64,000 nucleotides of DNA from Agriterribacter humi (GCF_009192765.1 NZ_VOHQ01000011.1:62001-126000); one strand, 5' to 3'; positions 17,057-27,141 are shown, counted from the first letter of the stretch. The notes: generated by a model from the letters alone, not told the origin. Numbers and translations: made by a program.

Positions 17057-18313
17057 ATGAAAGAATGGAGAAAATATTTTTTTGCAAGTGGTATGATCCT
17101 GCTTGCCGTGCATTCAGGTTTTGCGCAAAATAACAGTTCGCCGTATTCTATACTCGGTATAGGTGATATAGAAGAAAGTTATTTTAACCGCACTTCAGGC
17201 ATGGCCAATACCGGCATTGCATATCGCAATAAAAATTATCTGACACATAATAACCCGGCCTCAATTTCGGAATTGCAGGAGCAGTTCTTTACAGTGGAAG
17301 CCGCTGCGAGAGGTAAATTTGTTACCTATTATGCCAACAATTTAAATAGTACCGTTAACCAGACAAGAGATTTTAGTGTAAGCCGCTTCAGTATGGGTAT
17401 AAAGGTAAAAAAATGGTGGGGAAGCAGCGTGGGTATGATGCCTTTCAGCACGGCTAACTATAGTTTTTCGGGGAAAAAAAGCATACAGGGTACGAATGTA
17501 TTTACGTATGCGGATTATGAAGGCAAAGGCGGCGTGAACCAGTTTTACTGGGATAATGGATTTAAGATCGGTAAGCATTTTTCGGCAGGCATTGCTACTG
17601 CTTATTTAACGGGATCGCTTACACAAACAGAAAAGCTTTCTGATACAGACGCCACCGACATACTTACTACCACAAAAAATATTTATCTCCGCAACCTGTA
17701 TCTTAATTATGGAATCCAGTATTACACCAGGCTGAATAAAAAATGGGATATCACCCTGGGTGCTACTTATGCGGCTAAAACAAATCTTGCAGCAGAATAT
17801 ACTACAGATGTTGCAGCCGGTGAAATTTCCGTTCATAGTGAGGTTACTAAAAATGATTATTTCAGGTTGCCTGAAGCATTGGGGCTGGGGATAGCGCTTA
17901 CGAATAACAAGCAACTCACCATAGCAGCCGATTACCGTTATCAAAACTGGATAGCCCTCCAATACAGGGGAGCGGGATATGCATTACAAAACAGCCGGCG
18001 GGCTTCCATAGGTTTTGAATATTCAAAATTGCAGCAGGTATGGCCTTTAACCATAGAAAAAATGTTTTACCAGGGAGGATTATTTTATTCCGATTCTTAC
18101 CTGCAGGTATACGGGCAGCGATTAAAGGATATGGGTATTTCGGCCGGCATTGGATTTAATTCAAAAAGAAGCACTATGAGTTATCTTATCGCTTTCGAAT
18201 ATGGCATCAGGGGAACAAGGGAAGAAAATTTAATAGAGGAACGATATGCAAGATTTACCCTCACCCTGTCATATAAAGATTTCTGGTACACCAAAGGCAT
18301 TAAATATTATTAA
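17057..18313 (+). CDS. Outer-membrane beta-barrel protein
   Basis: A 418-residue protein with a cleavable signal peptide (MKEWRKYFFASGMILLAVHS, cleavage after GFAQ). The motif SPYSILGIGDIE near the N-terminus and alternating amphipathic strands suggest a FadL/PorV-like outer-membrane barrel; the last residue before the stop is aromatic, as in many barrels. It follows the DUF4270 gene by 12 bases. The substrate is unknown. The pair may form a surface assembly with the kelch and DUF4907 proteins. Confidence 0.72.
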   Translation: MKEWRKYFFASGMILLAVHSGFAQNNSSPYSILGIGDIEESYFNRTSGMANTGIAYRNKNYLTHNNPASISELQEQFFTVEAAARGKFVTYYANNLNSTVNQTRDFSVSRFSMGIKVKKWWGSSVGMMPFSTANYSFSGKKSIQGTNVFTYADYEGKGGVNQFYWDNGFKIGKHFSAGIATAYLTGSLTQTEKLSDTDATDILTTTKNIYLRNLYLNYGIQYYTRLNKKWDITLGATYAAKTNLAAEYTTDVAAGEISVHSEVTKNDYFRLPEALGLGIALTNNKQLTIAADYRYQNWIALQYRGAGYALQNSRRASIGFEYSKLQQVWPLTIEKMFYQGGLFYSDSYLQVYGQRLKDMGISAGIGFNSKRSTMSYLIAFEYGIRGTREENLIEERYARFTLTLSYKDFWYTKGIKYY

Positions 18314-18382
18314 TCGTACTAACGGTGAACTGCCGGCTGCATTTTCAATTTTTTTTTATAGATTAATAGAGGGTCTATAAGC

Positions 18383-18416
18383 GGGGGAATAGTCTTGTTC
18401 CCCCTATTCTTTTCAT
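18383..18416 (+). terminator. Probable terminator after outer-membrane protein gene
   Basis: GGGGGAA (18383-18389) pairs with TTCCCCC (18398-18404) across an 8-base loop, followed by a T-rich stretch. It lies between two convergent genes. An alternative pairing uses GAATAG with CTATTC, so the element could fold two ways. Confidence 0.55.
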
Positions 18417-18423
18417 ATAAATG

Positions 18424-19329
18424 TTACTTGTTGTGTGTGGTTACAAATGCGTTACTTAATCTTTTTGCCAGGTTTTTGAATTTGAGCATTGCAGATAAAT
18501 GCGCTTCCCCGCATGCACCATCAAAAACTTCTCCCCGTCGTATAAATTTTTTAGAAAAGGTACTGGATGTCATTCCCCATTTGCTGATGAACTGGTAATA
18601 GCCTTTATTCTTTTTTACTCTCTTTACCGACACCGACCCAAAATGATATACCCTGCTGGCGGCAATACCTTTAAAGAGGCGAATACCTGCCTGCCAGAGT
18701 TTCATTGAAAAGTCGGGGTCGGAATACATGCCGGGCGAGAACTCAATACTGTAAGCCCCCACCAGGTTCCAAATGCTTTTATGTACTATATTGGGCGGCC
18801 AGGTAGCGCCCATCCAATCCTTCATAGGCAATTGCACATACCCGTTCAGTAATTGCTGTTCATTAAAATTAGTAATAGCCTCACCATAGTTTTTGAGTAT
18901 AGAACAGTTGTTTCCTGGCCGTGGTTCAATGGCGGTGGCCGATAAAAAGAAATAAGGATGACCAATGGCTTCAATTTCCTGCCAGAGCGCCGCATCCCAG
19001 CCGGGGCATGCATACATGTCATCATTCATATACAAAATATAATCGGTGTTTGCCAATTGGCTGCAGGCATTTAAAGCATAGCAAACACCAACATTTTCTT
19101 TACTGTATGTATAATCTAACCGGGTTTGTTGCTCAATCCATTCTAAGGACCCATCATTTCCTTCATTAATATGCACAATGATCTGGTGGGGATAGGTTGA
19201 ATTTTTTTGAATGCTGTTGATACACAATTTTAAATAGGGAAGGTTATTCCAGGATGGAATGAGAATGGAAAATAAGCTATCATTTTTTTCTGTTCTCTTA
19301 AAAGACTGAACGGAAATACTGCTCATCAT
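18424..19329 (-). CDS. Family 2 glycosyltransferase
   Basis: A 301-residue protein. The GT-A core shows FSILIPSWNNLPYLKLCINS (residues about 20-40), ENVGVCYALNACSQ and the metal-binding YMNDDM motif near residue 100. A later aspartate in MYSDPDFSMKLW is in the position expected for catalysis. No membrane segment is seen, so it probably acts at the cytoplasmic face on a polysaccharide or surface glycan. It stands alone between convergent and co-directional genes, giving no hint of the acceptor. MMSS offers two starts, three bases apart. Confidence 0.82.
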   Translation of the reverse strand: MMSSISVQSFKRTEKNDSLFSILIPSWNNLPYLKLCINSIQKNSTYPHQIIVHINEGNDGSLEWIEQQTRLDYTYSKENVGVCYALNACSQLANTDYILYMNDDMYACPGWDAALWQEIEAIGHPYFFLSATAIEPRPGNNCSILKNYGEAITNFNEQQLLNGYVQLPMKDWMGATWPPNIVHKSIWNLVGAYSIEFSPGMYSDPDFSMKLWQAGIRLFKGIAASRVYHFGSVSVKRVKKNKGYYQFISKWGMTSSTFSKKFIRRGEVFDGACGEAHLSAMLKFKNLAKRLSNAFVTTHNK

Positions 19330-19517
19330 ATAAATAAAGATAGGGTATTCTGTTTTTTGTAAAATAAGAGGACCGAATTAATATTTTGATGTGCCCGATA
19401 CCCTGGTTCGTGTCCGCACGAAACATTAGCTGCTGCCAGGTATCATTATTATACCCCATCGGGAACGTCAGGTGACGGATGAAGTACAGACCCCACGAAC
19501 AAATAGTATGATCTGGT

Positions 19518-21962
19518 TTAAAACGATAACGGAATATTGATCTTTATACTAAAATTCCTTCCCATATTATATACACCCTGCCGGCCGGTAACATTATTTA
19601 CAGCCGTATATTTCAACCTGCTTAAATGATTTTGATAAGCGGTGTTGGCGAGGTTATTGCCGGTTAGGAAAATAGAAAACAGTGTTTTTTTATGATGCAT
19701 GATATCCCCTCCAATAAAGGCATTCAACAGCGAATAGCCGCTTGTGGGTGTTTCCGTGTCATAAGCGGTAAACGCCTTGTTTTGCCTGAACGTATTATCT
19801 AGCTCAGCAGTGATGGAAAGATTACTGATCCTTTTTCCTTTCTTTAGAAATTCAGCTTTTAATTGTGTGATAAGCCGTGCGGCAGGGATAAAAGGAATAT
19901 TCTTTACCCCTTCTATTGGCTGGTTAAATGCTCCTCTTACATAAGAAAAGGTGTTTTCAAAATGCAGCCAGTCTAATGGGTGGGGATGGATATCAATATA
20001 TAATTCCGCCCCGTACAACAAGGCTTTCGCCTGGTCGAATGTAAAAGCGGTTATATCTTCCCCATCCACATTTACCAGCGAATCTCCGCCGTTAACATTG
20101 GAAAGCTTCCTGTAAAAAACAAAATGATCAATGTTGTTTATAAAACCGGTTGCACTTAAAGACAGATGTTCTGTGTTGATCTCTGCGCCTATATCGGCTT
20201 GCAGGCTGGTTTCGGACCGTAAATGCTGATCGCCGTATTCATACCGGTTGGTGCCTTCATGCGTGCCGTTGGAGGCCAATTCGGCAATGCCCGGTGCACG
20301 GAAACCTCTTGCTATATTCAGCTTCAGCGTGGTAGTCTTACTGGTTTCGTAGCTGATGCCGGCGCTCCCAGAAACATTACGGAATGATCTGGTAAAAGCC
20401 TCAAATTTGGTTTCATTATTTTCCAGCAACCTTTTTGAATCAACGGTTCTGTTATCAAACCGTATCCCACCGCTAATGGTAAAGCGATCGTAATTGCGTT
20501 GTGTGTATACAAAAGCGCCCACATCAAATAAATGATATTCAGGGATCAGCACTTCATCCGCTTTGTTTTTATTGCTTTGCTGCATACCGGTAATACCAAC
20601 AGCGGTTTTCCATTTGTTGTTATCCGGCAGGTGGTATTGTACATTATAGGTAAATGTATTAAGATCAAAAAACAATTCGGGCGTATTTGGATCAAGCACA
20701 TCCGCGAACTCTTTTCTTTTGTTGTTTTGAAAGCCGAGATTAACAGAGAGCTTTCCGTTTCCAACATTGAACCTGTTATCGGCGGCAACTTTAAAATGCT
20801 GAATATGCTGCCGGGGCATATCGGGGTGAATACCCGAAAAATCACCGCTTTCCGCAATTCTTGTTTCTGCTATGCCATTGTTATTTATTTCACGGATAAA
20901 TTTTCCGGTAAGCGCATCCCGATCGCCTTCTATCAATCCTGGCTCCTGGTTAAAGCTGCTTACAATAATATGACTGTACCCCCAACTCCCATTGTAACCA
21001 ATATACCCCCCAATATTCTTTTCATTAAACTTTGAATTGAATACGTAACCATCGTATTTGTTTTTGTAATCCTGTGCTCCTTTAAATGATCCGTACACAT
21101 TCCAGTTCAGCCCGTTTTTATTGCCTGCCAGGTTAGCGCCAAAGCCACGCAGCCTGTTGTTGGTCTGGTAGTTCGCCATTATATTTCCTTTTATCGTTCC
21201 TTCTGCTGCAGGTGTATTGGTTAAAATATTGATTACGCCGGCCATGGCATCGCTTCCGTAAATAAGAGAAGCGGGGCCCTTTAATATTTCCACCTTCTGT
21301 ACACTGTATTCATCTATTTCAATGCCGTGCTCATCGCCCCATTGCTGGCCTTCCTGGCGGATACCGTCATTAAGCACAATTACCCGGTTATAACCCAGTC
21401 CTCTTATAATGGGTTTTGAAATGGATGGGCCGGTGGATACTTGCGATACGCCCGGATTTTTGCTCAATGCATCAATGAGGTTGGTTGCAGCTACCTGGGT
21501 AAGTTCTCTTTTGCTTACAATAGTTACCGGTGTGGGCGTTCTTTTAATTTTAGTGGCTGTAGAAACACCGGTAACGGTTACACCTTCATTTTCAAGAACA
21601 GCAGGCGACAAAGCAAAATCTTTTTGCAGGTCTCCGTCAAGCCTTATATGTTCCGTAATGCTGCTGTACCCAACAAAAGAAACTTCGATAAGATAGCTTC
21701 CCGCTGCGATATTCCTGATCGTGTATTCGCCGTTTGCATTGGTTATGGCTCCTGTTTTGGCATCGGCAAAATATACGGAAGCTCCCGGCAATGGCTCTCC
21801 AGTGCGGGCATCGCTTACCCTGCCTGAAGCAGATACTTTGGTTATAGCAGACCGGCTATTTTTTACAGGTCCGCCCGAAATGTTTTGCGTTTGTGCAAAG
21901 CCGGGGCACTGCATTAATAAAATAAATGGAAGGAAGAATTGCCAGATATAATTGAATTTCAA
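19518..21962 (-). CDS. TonB-dependent outer-membrane receptor
   Basis: An 814-residue protein. A signal peptide (residues 1-24) is followed by a carboxypeptidase-like regulatory domain (SGRVSDARTGEPLPGASVYF, residues about 47-125), a plug domain (residues about 135-250, with VEILKGPASLIYGSDAMAGV) and a C-terminal barrel ending in IPLSF. The plug segment EGQQWGDEHGIEID is a feature I associate with metal-related receptors in Bacteroidota. The upstream His/Cys-rich small protein agrees with a metal such as zinc or copper; this is inference. It is not a SusC type and has no SusD partner. Confidence 0.85.
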   Translation of the reverse strand: MKFNYIWQFFLPFILLMQCPGFAQTQNISGGPVKNSRSAITKVSASGRVSDARTGEPLPGASVYFADAKTGAITNANGEYTIRNIAAGSYLIEVSFVGYSSITEHIRLDGDLQKDFALSPAVLENEGVTVTGVSTATKIKRTPTPVTIVSKRELTQVAATNLIDALSKNPGVSQVSTGPSISKPIIRGLGYNRVIVLNDGIRQEGQQWGDEHGIEIDEYSVQKVEILKGPASLIYGSDAMAGVINILTNTPAAEGTIKGNIMANYQTNNRLRGFGANLAGNKNGLNWNVYGSFKGAQDYKNKYDGYVFNSKFNEKNIGGYIGYNGSWGYSHIIVSSFNQEPGLIEGDRDALTGKFIREINNNGIAETRIAESGDFSGIHPDMPRQHIQHFKVAADNRFNVGNGKLSVNLGFQNNKRKEFADVLDPNTPELFFDLNTFTYNVQYHLPDNNKWKTAVGITGMQQSNKNKADEVLIPEYHLFDVGAFVYTQRNYDRFTISGGIRFDNRTVDSKRLLENNETKFEAFTRSFRNVSGSAGISYETSKTTTLKLNIARGFRAPGIAELASNGTHEGTNRYEYGDQHLRSETSLQADIGAEINTEHLSLSATGFINNIDHFVFYRKLSNVNGGDSLVNVDGEDITAFTFDQAKALLYGAELYIDIHPHPLDWLHFENTFSYVRGAFNQPIEGVKNIPFIPAARLITQLKAEFLKKGKRISNLSITAELDNTFRQNKAFTAYDTETPTSGYSLLNAFIGGDIMHHKKTLFSIFLTGNNLANTAYQNHLSRLKYTAVNNVTGRQGVYNMGRNFSIKINIPLSF

Positions 21963-22119
21963 AATAATATGCTTGAATAGTGAGGAATGCTCCTGTTAAA
22001 CAATGTAAATAAAAAACACCGCCTGGTAAAAGGCCGTATCAATGGTGCCTTTGTGTGAATAATAATGATACAGTGTTTTATTGTTTCGTTTAAAGAAGAT
22101 GACGGTTAGTATTCTATAT

Positions 22120-22515
22120 CTATGCTATGAAATGTGGAGGTCCCCGTAGCGTAGTATGTTTCGGCATATTAGAATGTACTGCAACGGAAGAAAAATGGCA
22201 GATCAGGAAACTATTGCGGCTATTGTTTTCCTGGAGCGGGGAGGTGAACAGGAAAACTTTTTCTACATGGATGCTGCATGCCAGGCAATGGTCCTTTTTT
22301 GTAGCAAGATGTGATTTATGCTGGCATATATCCGTTCCCCGGCTATAATCACTGCAAACCATGGTGGCGCCGTGATTATGAAAAAGCTCAAAAGGAAATT
22401 GCGTTGCCGAAAAGCTGATAAGCAGCAGCAGCGCAATACAGAAGCGATATGATGTAAACAATTTAACCACGATGCATAAAAGTAGCCGGGCAAAGGTATA
22501 TAAAAAATGAAACAA
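22120..22515 (-). CDS. Small His/Cys-rich membrane-anchored protein
   Basis: Up to 131 residues, with a hydrophobic segment (FCIALLLLISFSATQFPFEL) followed by a region rich in possible metal ligands: ELFHNHG, VCSD, ICQHKSH and DHCLACSIH. It lies 158 bases upstream of the TonB receptor on the same strand. Small exported proteins with this His/Cys pattern often accompany metal-linked receptors in Bacteroidota, so a periplasmic metal-binding role is inferred. The TTG start at 22515 is doubtful; a GTG at 22470 just before the hydrophobic segment is likelier. Confidence 0.5.
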   Translation of the reverse strand: MFHFLYTFARLLLCIVVKLFTSYRFCIALLLLISFSATQFPFELFHNHGATMVCSDYSRGTDICQHKSHLATKKDHCLACSIHVEKVFLFTSPLQENNSRNSFLICHFSSVAVHSNMPKHTTLRGPPHFIA

Positions 22516-22617
22516 TGATGCATTTTTTGAAAGTGGTTATTTTTCTAGGAAGTAAAGCAGATATGTCTTTTTTAAAATTATCAAATGAGATTGGGGTAAA
22601 GTGGTTTATTTTGTTGA

Positions 22618-23121
22618 ATGAGTAAAGTTGGCAGAAACGATCCCTGCTATTGCGGCAGTGGAAAAAAATACAAAAAATGCTGTTTGTTAAAAGACGAAGA
22701 AAAGAACCTGGAAGAATTGAAGGGGGATGCTATAGTGGAAGAAGGAGAAAAATGGGAAGAAGAGAATGAGACCCGAAGGATGGCAATAGACGATAAGCCG
22801 GAAGGTATAGAAGAAGATGAAGCGGAATTTGAAGAAAATGAAGAAGGTGGCTATGAAGCTAAAGACGAAAATGACATTCGTTACAATACAGGGAACGGTA
22901 AAGATATTTTTTCCGTAAGGGATGGCCCTTACCCTGCTATTTCAAAAGAAGAAGAGCGGATAGTGGATGAATGGTGAGAGCTGTATAGGGAAATGGGTGA
23001 TGACCCGGATGAAACACACAGGCATTTACAACTGTTTATGGATAAATATTCGCCAGAAATGGTGGAGAACATTGGGATGGAACATGAAATTTGTAACAAT
23101 TGCTTCGCCGGAAATAATTAG
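22618..23121 (+). pseudogene. SEC-C motif protein broken by an in-frame TGA
   Basis: ATG 22618 opens an SEC-C zinc-binding motif ([18 protein letters not shown], residues 5-22) followed by a very acidic region. A TGA at 22975-22977 ends the frame at 119 residues. The same frame then continues with protein-like sequence (ELYREMGDDPDETHRHLQLF, then MDKYSPEMVENIG) to a TAG at 23119. The stop directly follows a TGG, and a single-base change (TGG to TGA) explains it. The first part may still be translated as a short SEC-C protein. Confidence 0.6.
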
Positions 23122-23157
23122 TGCTATCCCATCACTGTTCCGTTAATAACTCATATC

Positions 23158-23782
23158 ATGTTGGGGTATTTACGACCGGACTATACCGAAGCGGATTTGG
23201 AAACAATGGTAAAAGATATATCCATTGAATTTAATGGCAGTGAAGTTGAAAATGTTGCGTTTTAGGAAAACAAGATTTGATCAGATATTCCGTTCATTTA
23301 CATTGTGGGACGAAAGCATTCCGCTTAAGAAATCGCAGGTTGAAAAAAAATCCTCGCAGTATCCTTTAATTATATGCGGTATTTGCATGAGTATAAAAAT
23401 ATTTCATGGATAAGCGCCCACTATTATTCGCACCTGATGCAGAAATATTTATTTGAGTACGTGGAGTTGTGTAAAAACAGACCCAAATATCTTTTCAATT
23501 TCTCAGAAAATGATGGATACAATCGTTAACAGGCTTTCAACGGATTTTATTTTTTCAGATTTTGTCAGAGCGGCAACAATGTTGAACAGCATCTGGCATT
23601 CTCAGGAATACCTGCATGTATGCGGAAATACAAACGAAGCCAGGAAAAATGAAATTCAGCTCCGGTGCGCTGGTATATACAATACAATTTATCTGCACCA
23701 TCAAAAAGACAATATTGAAGCGCTTTGTTTTCCGGAATTCCCCTTTTGGGAAGGAAAATATGCTAATAGCGGGTCAAATTAA
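23158..23782 (+). pseudogene. Degraded gene with several frameshifts, unknown family
   Basis: Protein-like pieces alternate between two frames: MLGYLRPDYTEADLETMVKD at 23158, RFRKTRFDQIFRSFTLWDES near 23270, MRYLHEYKNISWISAHYYSH near 23374, and SDFVRAATMLNSIWHSQEYL near 23555, ending at a TAA at 23780. One change of frame falls near a run of eight A at 23344-23351. At least three frameshifts would be needed to join the pieces. I do not recognise the family. It follows the broken SEC-C gene, so the whole segment appears to be decaying. Confidence 0.5.
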
Positions 23783-23848
23783 TTCAGCGGTTTTGTAGCT
23801 TATTAAAATTCGTGTAGGTTTGCCAATCTTATAAAAGACAGTACTAAT

Positions 23849-26800
23849 ATGAATTTCAACAAGGTTAATAACATTACCGGATGGATTGTTTGTATCATTG
23901 CCTGCGCCGTATATATTTTAACGGCAGAAGCAGGAGGAAGCCTGTGGGATTGCGGTGAATTTGTGAGCAGTTGTTTTAAGCTGCAAATACCCCACCCCCC
24001 GGGAGCGCCTCTGTTTGTGATCATCGGGCGTATTTTTATAGTATTGTTTGGCGATAACCCACTTACCGCAGCTAAAGCGGTGAATATAATGAGCGCTTTG
24101 GCCAGCGGGTTTACCATATTATTCCTTTTTTGGACGATCACTCATTTTACCCGTAAAATATACCAGAAAGCGCATACCACATTAAGCGCTGAAAAGATAT
24201 TTACCATTATGGCTGCCGGAGTAGTGGGTGCATTGGCCTTTACTTTCAGCGACTCCATGTGGTACAGCGCTGTAGAAGGTGAAGTATATGCCTTCTCCTC
24301 ATTTTTGACAGCACTGGTATTCTGGATGATGTTGAAATGGGAGCACAATGCCGATGAACCCGGGGCAGACAGGTGGATTGTGCTGCTGTTTTTTGTTATT
24401 GGATTATCCATAGGTATTCACCTGCTTAACCTGCTTACTATTCCCGCTATTGTAATGGTGTATTATTTTCGCCGGTACAAAACTACCCCCTGGGGAATCT
24501 TCTGGGCTTTTATAGTGGGCTGCATCATTACAGGGTTTGTGCAAAAATTTGTAATTCAATATACCATAACCGGCTCAGGCATATTTGACCGTTGGTTTGT
24601 TAACGGGCTTGGATTGCCCTTTTTCTCGGGCTTCACCGCTTATTTTGTGTTACTGGGAATTGTAATCTTAATAGGCATCCGCAGGGCCGACAAGCTGATC
24701 AACAATTTTACAGGATTCGCCATTTGGCTCTCTGTGTTTATTTTCCTTTTTTCGTTTCCTTATATTACCTCTTTCTTTTCATTTATCCTATTTGTGGCAG
24801 GCACGGCTTTAGTAGTATATACAGCCTATCACAATAAAAGCAGGATCCTTAATTTTCTTAAGCTGGGACTCTGGTGCTTCGCGTTTATACTTATTGGTTA
24901 CTCTACCTATCTTACTACCATGATCCGTTCTGCGGCCAATCCTTCGGTGGATATGTACAATGTAGATAATCCCATGAGCCTGGTGGGCTATGTAGGCCGC
25001 GAGCAATATGGTGATTTCCCATTAATATATGGTCAAACCTTTTCCGCCGATGTAAAAAGAAACCCTGATGGTACGCCAATGATCAAAGAAAAAGGCTACC
25101 GCTGGCAGAAAGGTGATAAGAAGTATATTAATATCGGCAAGAACTTTGAATATGAGTATGAACCTGAGGATATGATGTTTTTGCCCCGTATATGGGATGC
25201 CAGTAACGACCAGGGGCACGCCAATTATTACAGGAGCTGGCTGGGATTGGGTAAGGATGAAAAGCCTACATATATTGATAATATCCGCTGGGCTTTCGGC
25301 TACCAGATAGGATGGATGTACCTGCGTTATTTTGGATGGAATTTTATTGGTAAGCAAAACGACTTGCAGGGAACCGGCAATGTACGGGACGGCAATACCA
25401 TTACGGGCATTTCCTTTATTGATAATTTGTTTTTGGGCGACCAGTCTAAGCTGCCCGACAGTATTAAAGAGAATAAAGCCAATAATAAATTGTTTGCCCT
25501 GCCTTTTATATTAGGTCTTATTGGTATGTTTTTCCACTACCACCACCACCGTGGAGATTTTTTAGTAAGCTTTTTGTTATTCTTTTTTACGGGTTTTGCC
25601 ATTGTGTTTTACCTGAATGCGGCCGGTCCCCAGCCCCGTGAACGTGATTACGCGTTTGCCGGTTCTTATTATGCCTTTGCCATATGGATTGGTATTGGTG
25701 TGATGATGGTGAAACAATGGTTTGAAAAGGTGATGAATGCTAAGCTGGCCGGTTATGCCGCGGCGGTGATCTGCACCTTGGCTGTTCCCGTTATAATGGG
25801 CTTCCAGGAATGGGACGACCACGACAGAAGCAAAAAAGAATTAGCACGCGACCTGGCTACCGATTACCTGGAAAGTTGCGCCCCCAACGCCATACTGTTT
25901 ACATTTGGCGATAATGATACCTATCCCCTGTGGTATGCCCAGGAAGTGGAGGGTATACGGCGCGATGTAAGGGTGGTGAATTACAGCCTGCTGGGGATTG
26001 ACTGGTATATTAACCAGATGCGCTATAAAGTAAATGACAGTGAGCCTATAGATCTGTTGTGGGGCCCCGAAAAAACAGAAGGCGATAACCGCAATGTGGT
26101 ATATTTTGAGGCCAAGCCCAATATACCCCAGAACCAATATGTGTATCTTGGAGAGGTATTAACTAAGATCATTGGCAGTGATGACCCTGCTTATATGATA
26201 ACCTATGGTGCAGACAATACATTCAATACTTTCCCGGTAAGGAAATTCAGTGTACCTGTTGACAGCGCACTGGTGCGCAAGAACGGAACAGTGAATGCCA
26301 ATGATACCATTGTAGATGAGTTGCGATTCGATTTGCCACAGGGTAAAAACGCGCTGATGAAGAATGATCTTGCTGTTCTAAATGTAATTGCCGCCAATAA
26401 ATGGAAACGTCCTATATATTTTACGGCTCCGTTTAATGAGCTTGGATTTTCACAGTACTTGCGGGCCGATGGATTGAGCTACCGCCTGGTACCGGTTCAG
26501 CCCAAACAGGATAATGCAAATAACAATGTAAACAACGATGCTGCTTTCGGGAATATGATGAAAAAGTTTGCATTCGGCAATGCCAACCTGCCGGGCGTAT
26601 ACTTTGATGAAGAGAACCGCCGCCATTTATTGACCATACGCCAGGCTTATGCAAATGCCGCTGAAAGTATGGCCAAAGACGGAAGAAAGGAAGAAGCAAA
26701 AAAATTACTGGAAAAAAGCGATAAAGGTATCAACGTTGTTAATATGCCTTACGCCATGGTAAGTCGTGGCAACCAGCACAATATTATTGGTATATCCGTA

Positions 26801-27124
26801 ATGGAAGCTGCATACGAGGCCGATTATAAAGAGTTAGGCGACAGGGTGTTGAAAGACCTGAAAAAGGATATTGACCAGCAGTTGAAATATTATGCAGCTT
26901 TGGGAAACATGTCGGTTCAGGAAATGACGCAGCACCTGCAGGATCCGGAAGGCTTAAGCGCAAAGCAGCGTACGTTGTACAGCGAGATTGACCAGACCTT
27001 CAGGGTGCAGAATTATCTTAGTTTTGTTGAAGGAAAGTATAAAGAACCGGCTGTTAATCCCGAAACGCCTGCTATAATAAAAACAGACAGTCCCGGAGCC
27101 AATCCGGATTCTATAAAAAAATAA
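23849..27124 (+). CDS. DUF2723 membrane glycosyltransferase-like protein
   Basis: A 1091-residue protein. It starts with LYxxTA-like features of the family: YILTAEAGGSLWDCGEFVSS (residues about 24-45) and PHPPGAPLF. About ten or more membrane helices occupy residues 10-340 and 545-660, and a soluble C-terminal region of about 400 residues follows. DUF2723 is related to the TMEM260 protein O-mannosyltransferases, so a lipid-linked sugar transfer to exported proteins is plausible. The function of bacterial members is not settled. It ends 17 bases before the ABC-F gene. Confidence 0.83.
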   Translation: MNFNKVNNITGWIVCIIACAVYILTAEAGGSLWDCGEFVSSCFKLQIPHPPGAPLFVIIGRIFIVLFGDNPLTAAKAVNIMSALASGFTILFLFWTITHFTRKIYQKAHTTLSAEKIFTIMAAGVVGALAFTFSDSMWYSAVEGEVYAFSSFLTALVFWMMLKWEHNADEPGADRWIVLLFFVIGLSIGIHLLNLLTIPAIVMVYYFRRYKTTPWGIFWAFIVGCIITGFVQKFVIQYTITGSGIFDRWFVNGLGLPFFSGFTAYFVLLGIVILIGIRRADKLINNFTGFAIWLSVFIFLFSFPYITSFFSFILFVAGTALVVYTAYHNKSRILNFLKLGLWCFAFILIGYSTYLTTMIRSAANPSVDMYNVDNPMSLVGYVGREQYGDFPLIYGQTFSADVKRNPDGTPMIKEKGYRWQKGDKKYINIGKNFEYEYEPEDMMFLPRIWDASNDQGHANYYRSWLGLGKDEKPTYIDNIRWAFGYQIGWMYLRYFGWNFIGKQNDLQGTGNVRDGNTITGISFIDNLFLGDQSKLPDSIKENKANNKLFALPFILGLIGMFFHYHHHRGDFLVSFLLFFFTGFAIVFYLNAAGPQPRERDYAFAGSYYAFAIWIGIGVMMVKQWFEKVMNAKLAGYAAAVICTLAVPVIMGFQEWDDHDRSKKELARDLATDYLESCAPNAILFTFGDNDTYPLWYAQEVEGIRRDVRVVNYSLLGIDWYINQMRYKVNDSEPIDLLWGPEKTEGDNRNVVYFEAKPNIPQNQYVYLGEVLTKIIGSDDPAYMITYGADNTFNTFPVRKFSVPVDSALVRKNGTVNANDTIVDELRFDLPQGKNALMKNDLAVLNVIAANKWKRPIYFTAPFNELGFSQYLRADGLSYRLVPVQPKQDNANNNVNNDAAFGNMMKKFAFGNANLPGVYFDEENRRHLLTIRQAYANAAESMAKDGRKEEAKKLLEKSDKGINVVNMPYAMVSRGNQHNIIGISVMEAAYEADYKELGDRVLKDLKKDIDQQLKYYAALGNMSVQEMTQHLQDPEGLSAKQRTLYSEIDQTFRVQNYLSFVEGKYKEPAVNPETPAIIKTDSPGANPDSIKK

Positions 27125-27141
27125 AGCTATTATTTGGAACT

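Noticed and set aside
19407-19422. TTCGTG/CACGAA hairpin near the TonB receptor end
   Set aside because: A six-base stem without a T-tract on either strand; too short to call a terminator or operator.
22975-22977. Selenocysteine or recoded TGA
   Set aside because: No SECIS-like hairpin was noticed right after the TGA, and a TGG-to-TGA mutation is simpler.
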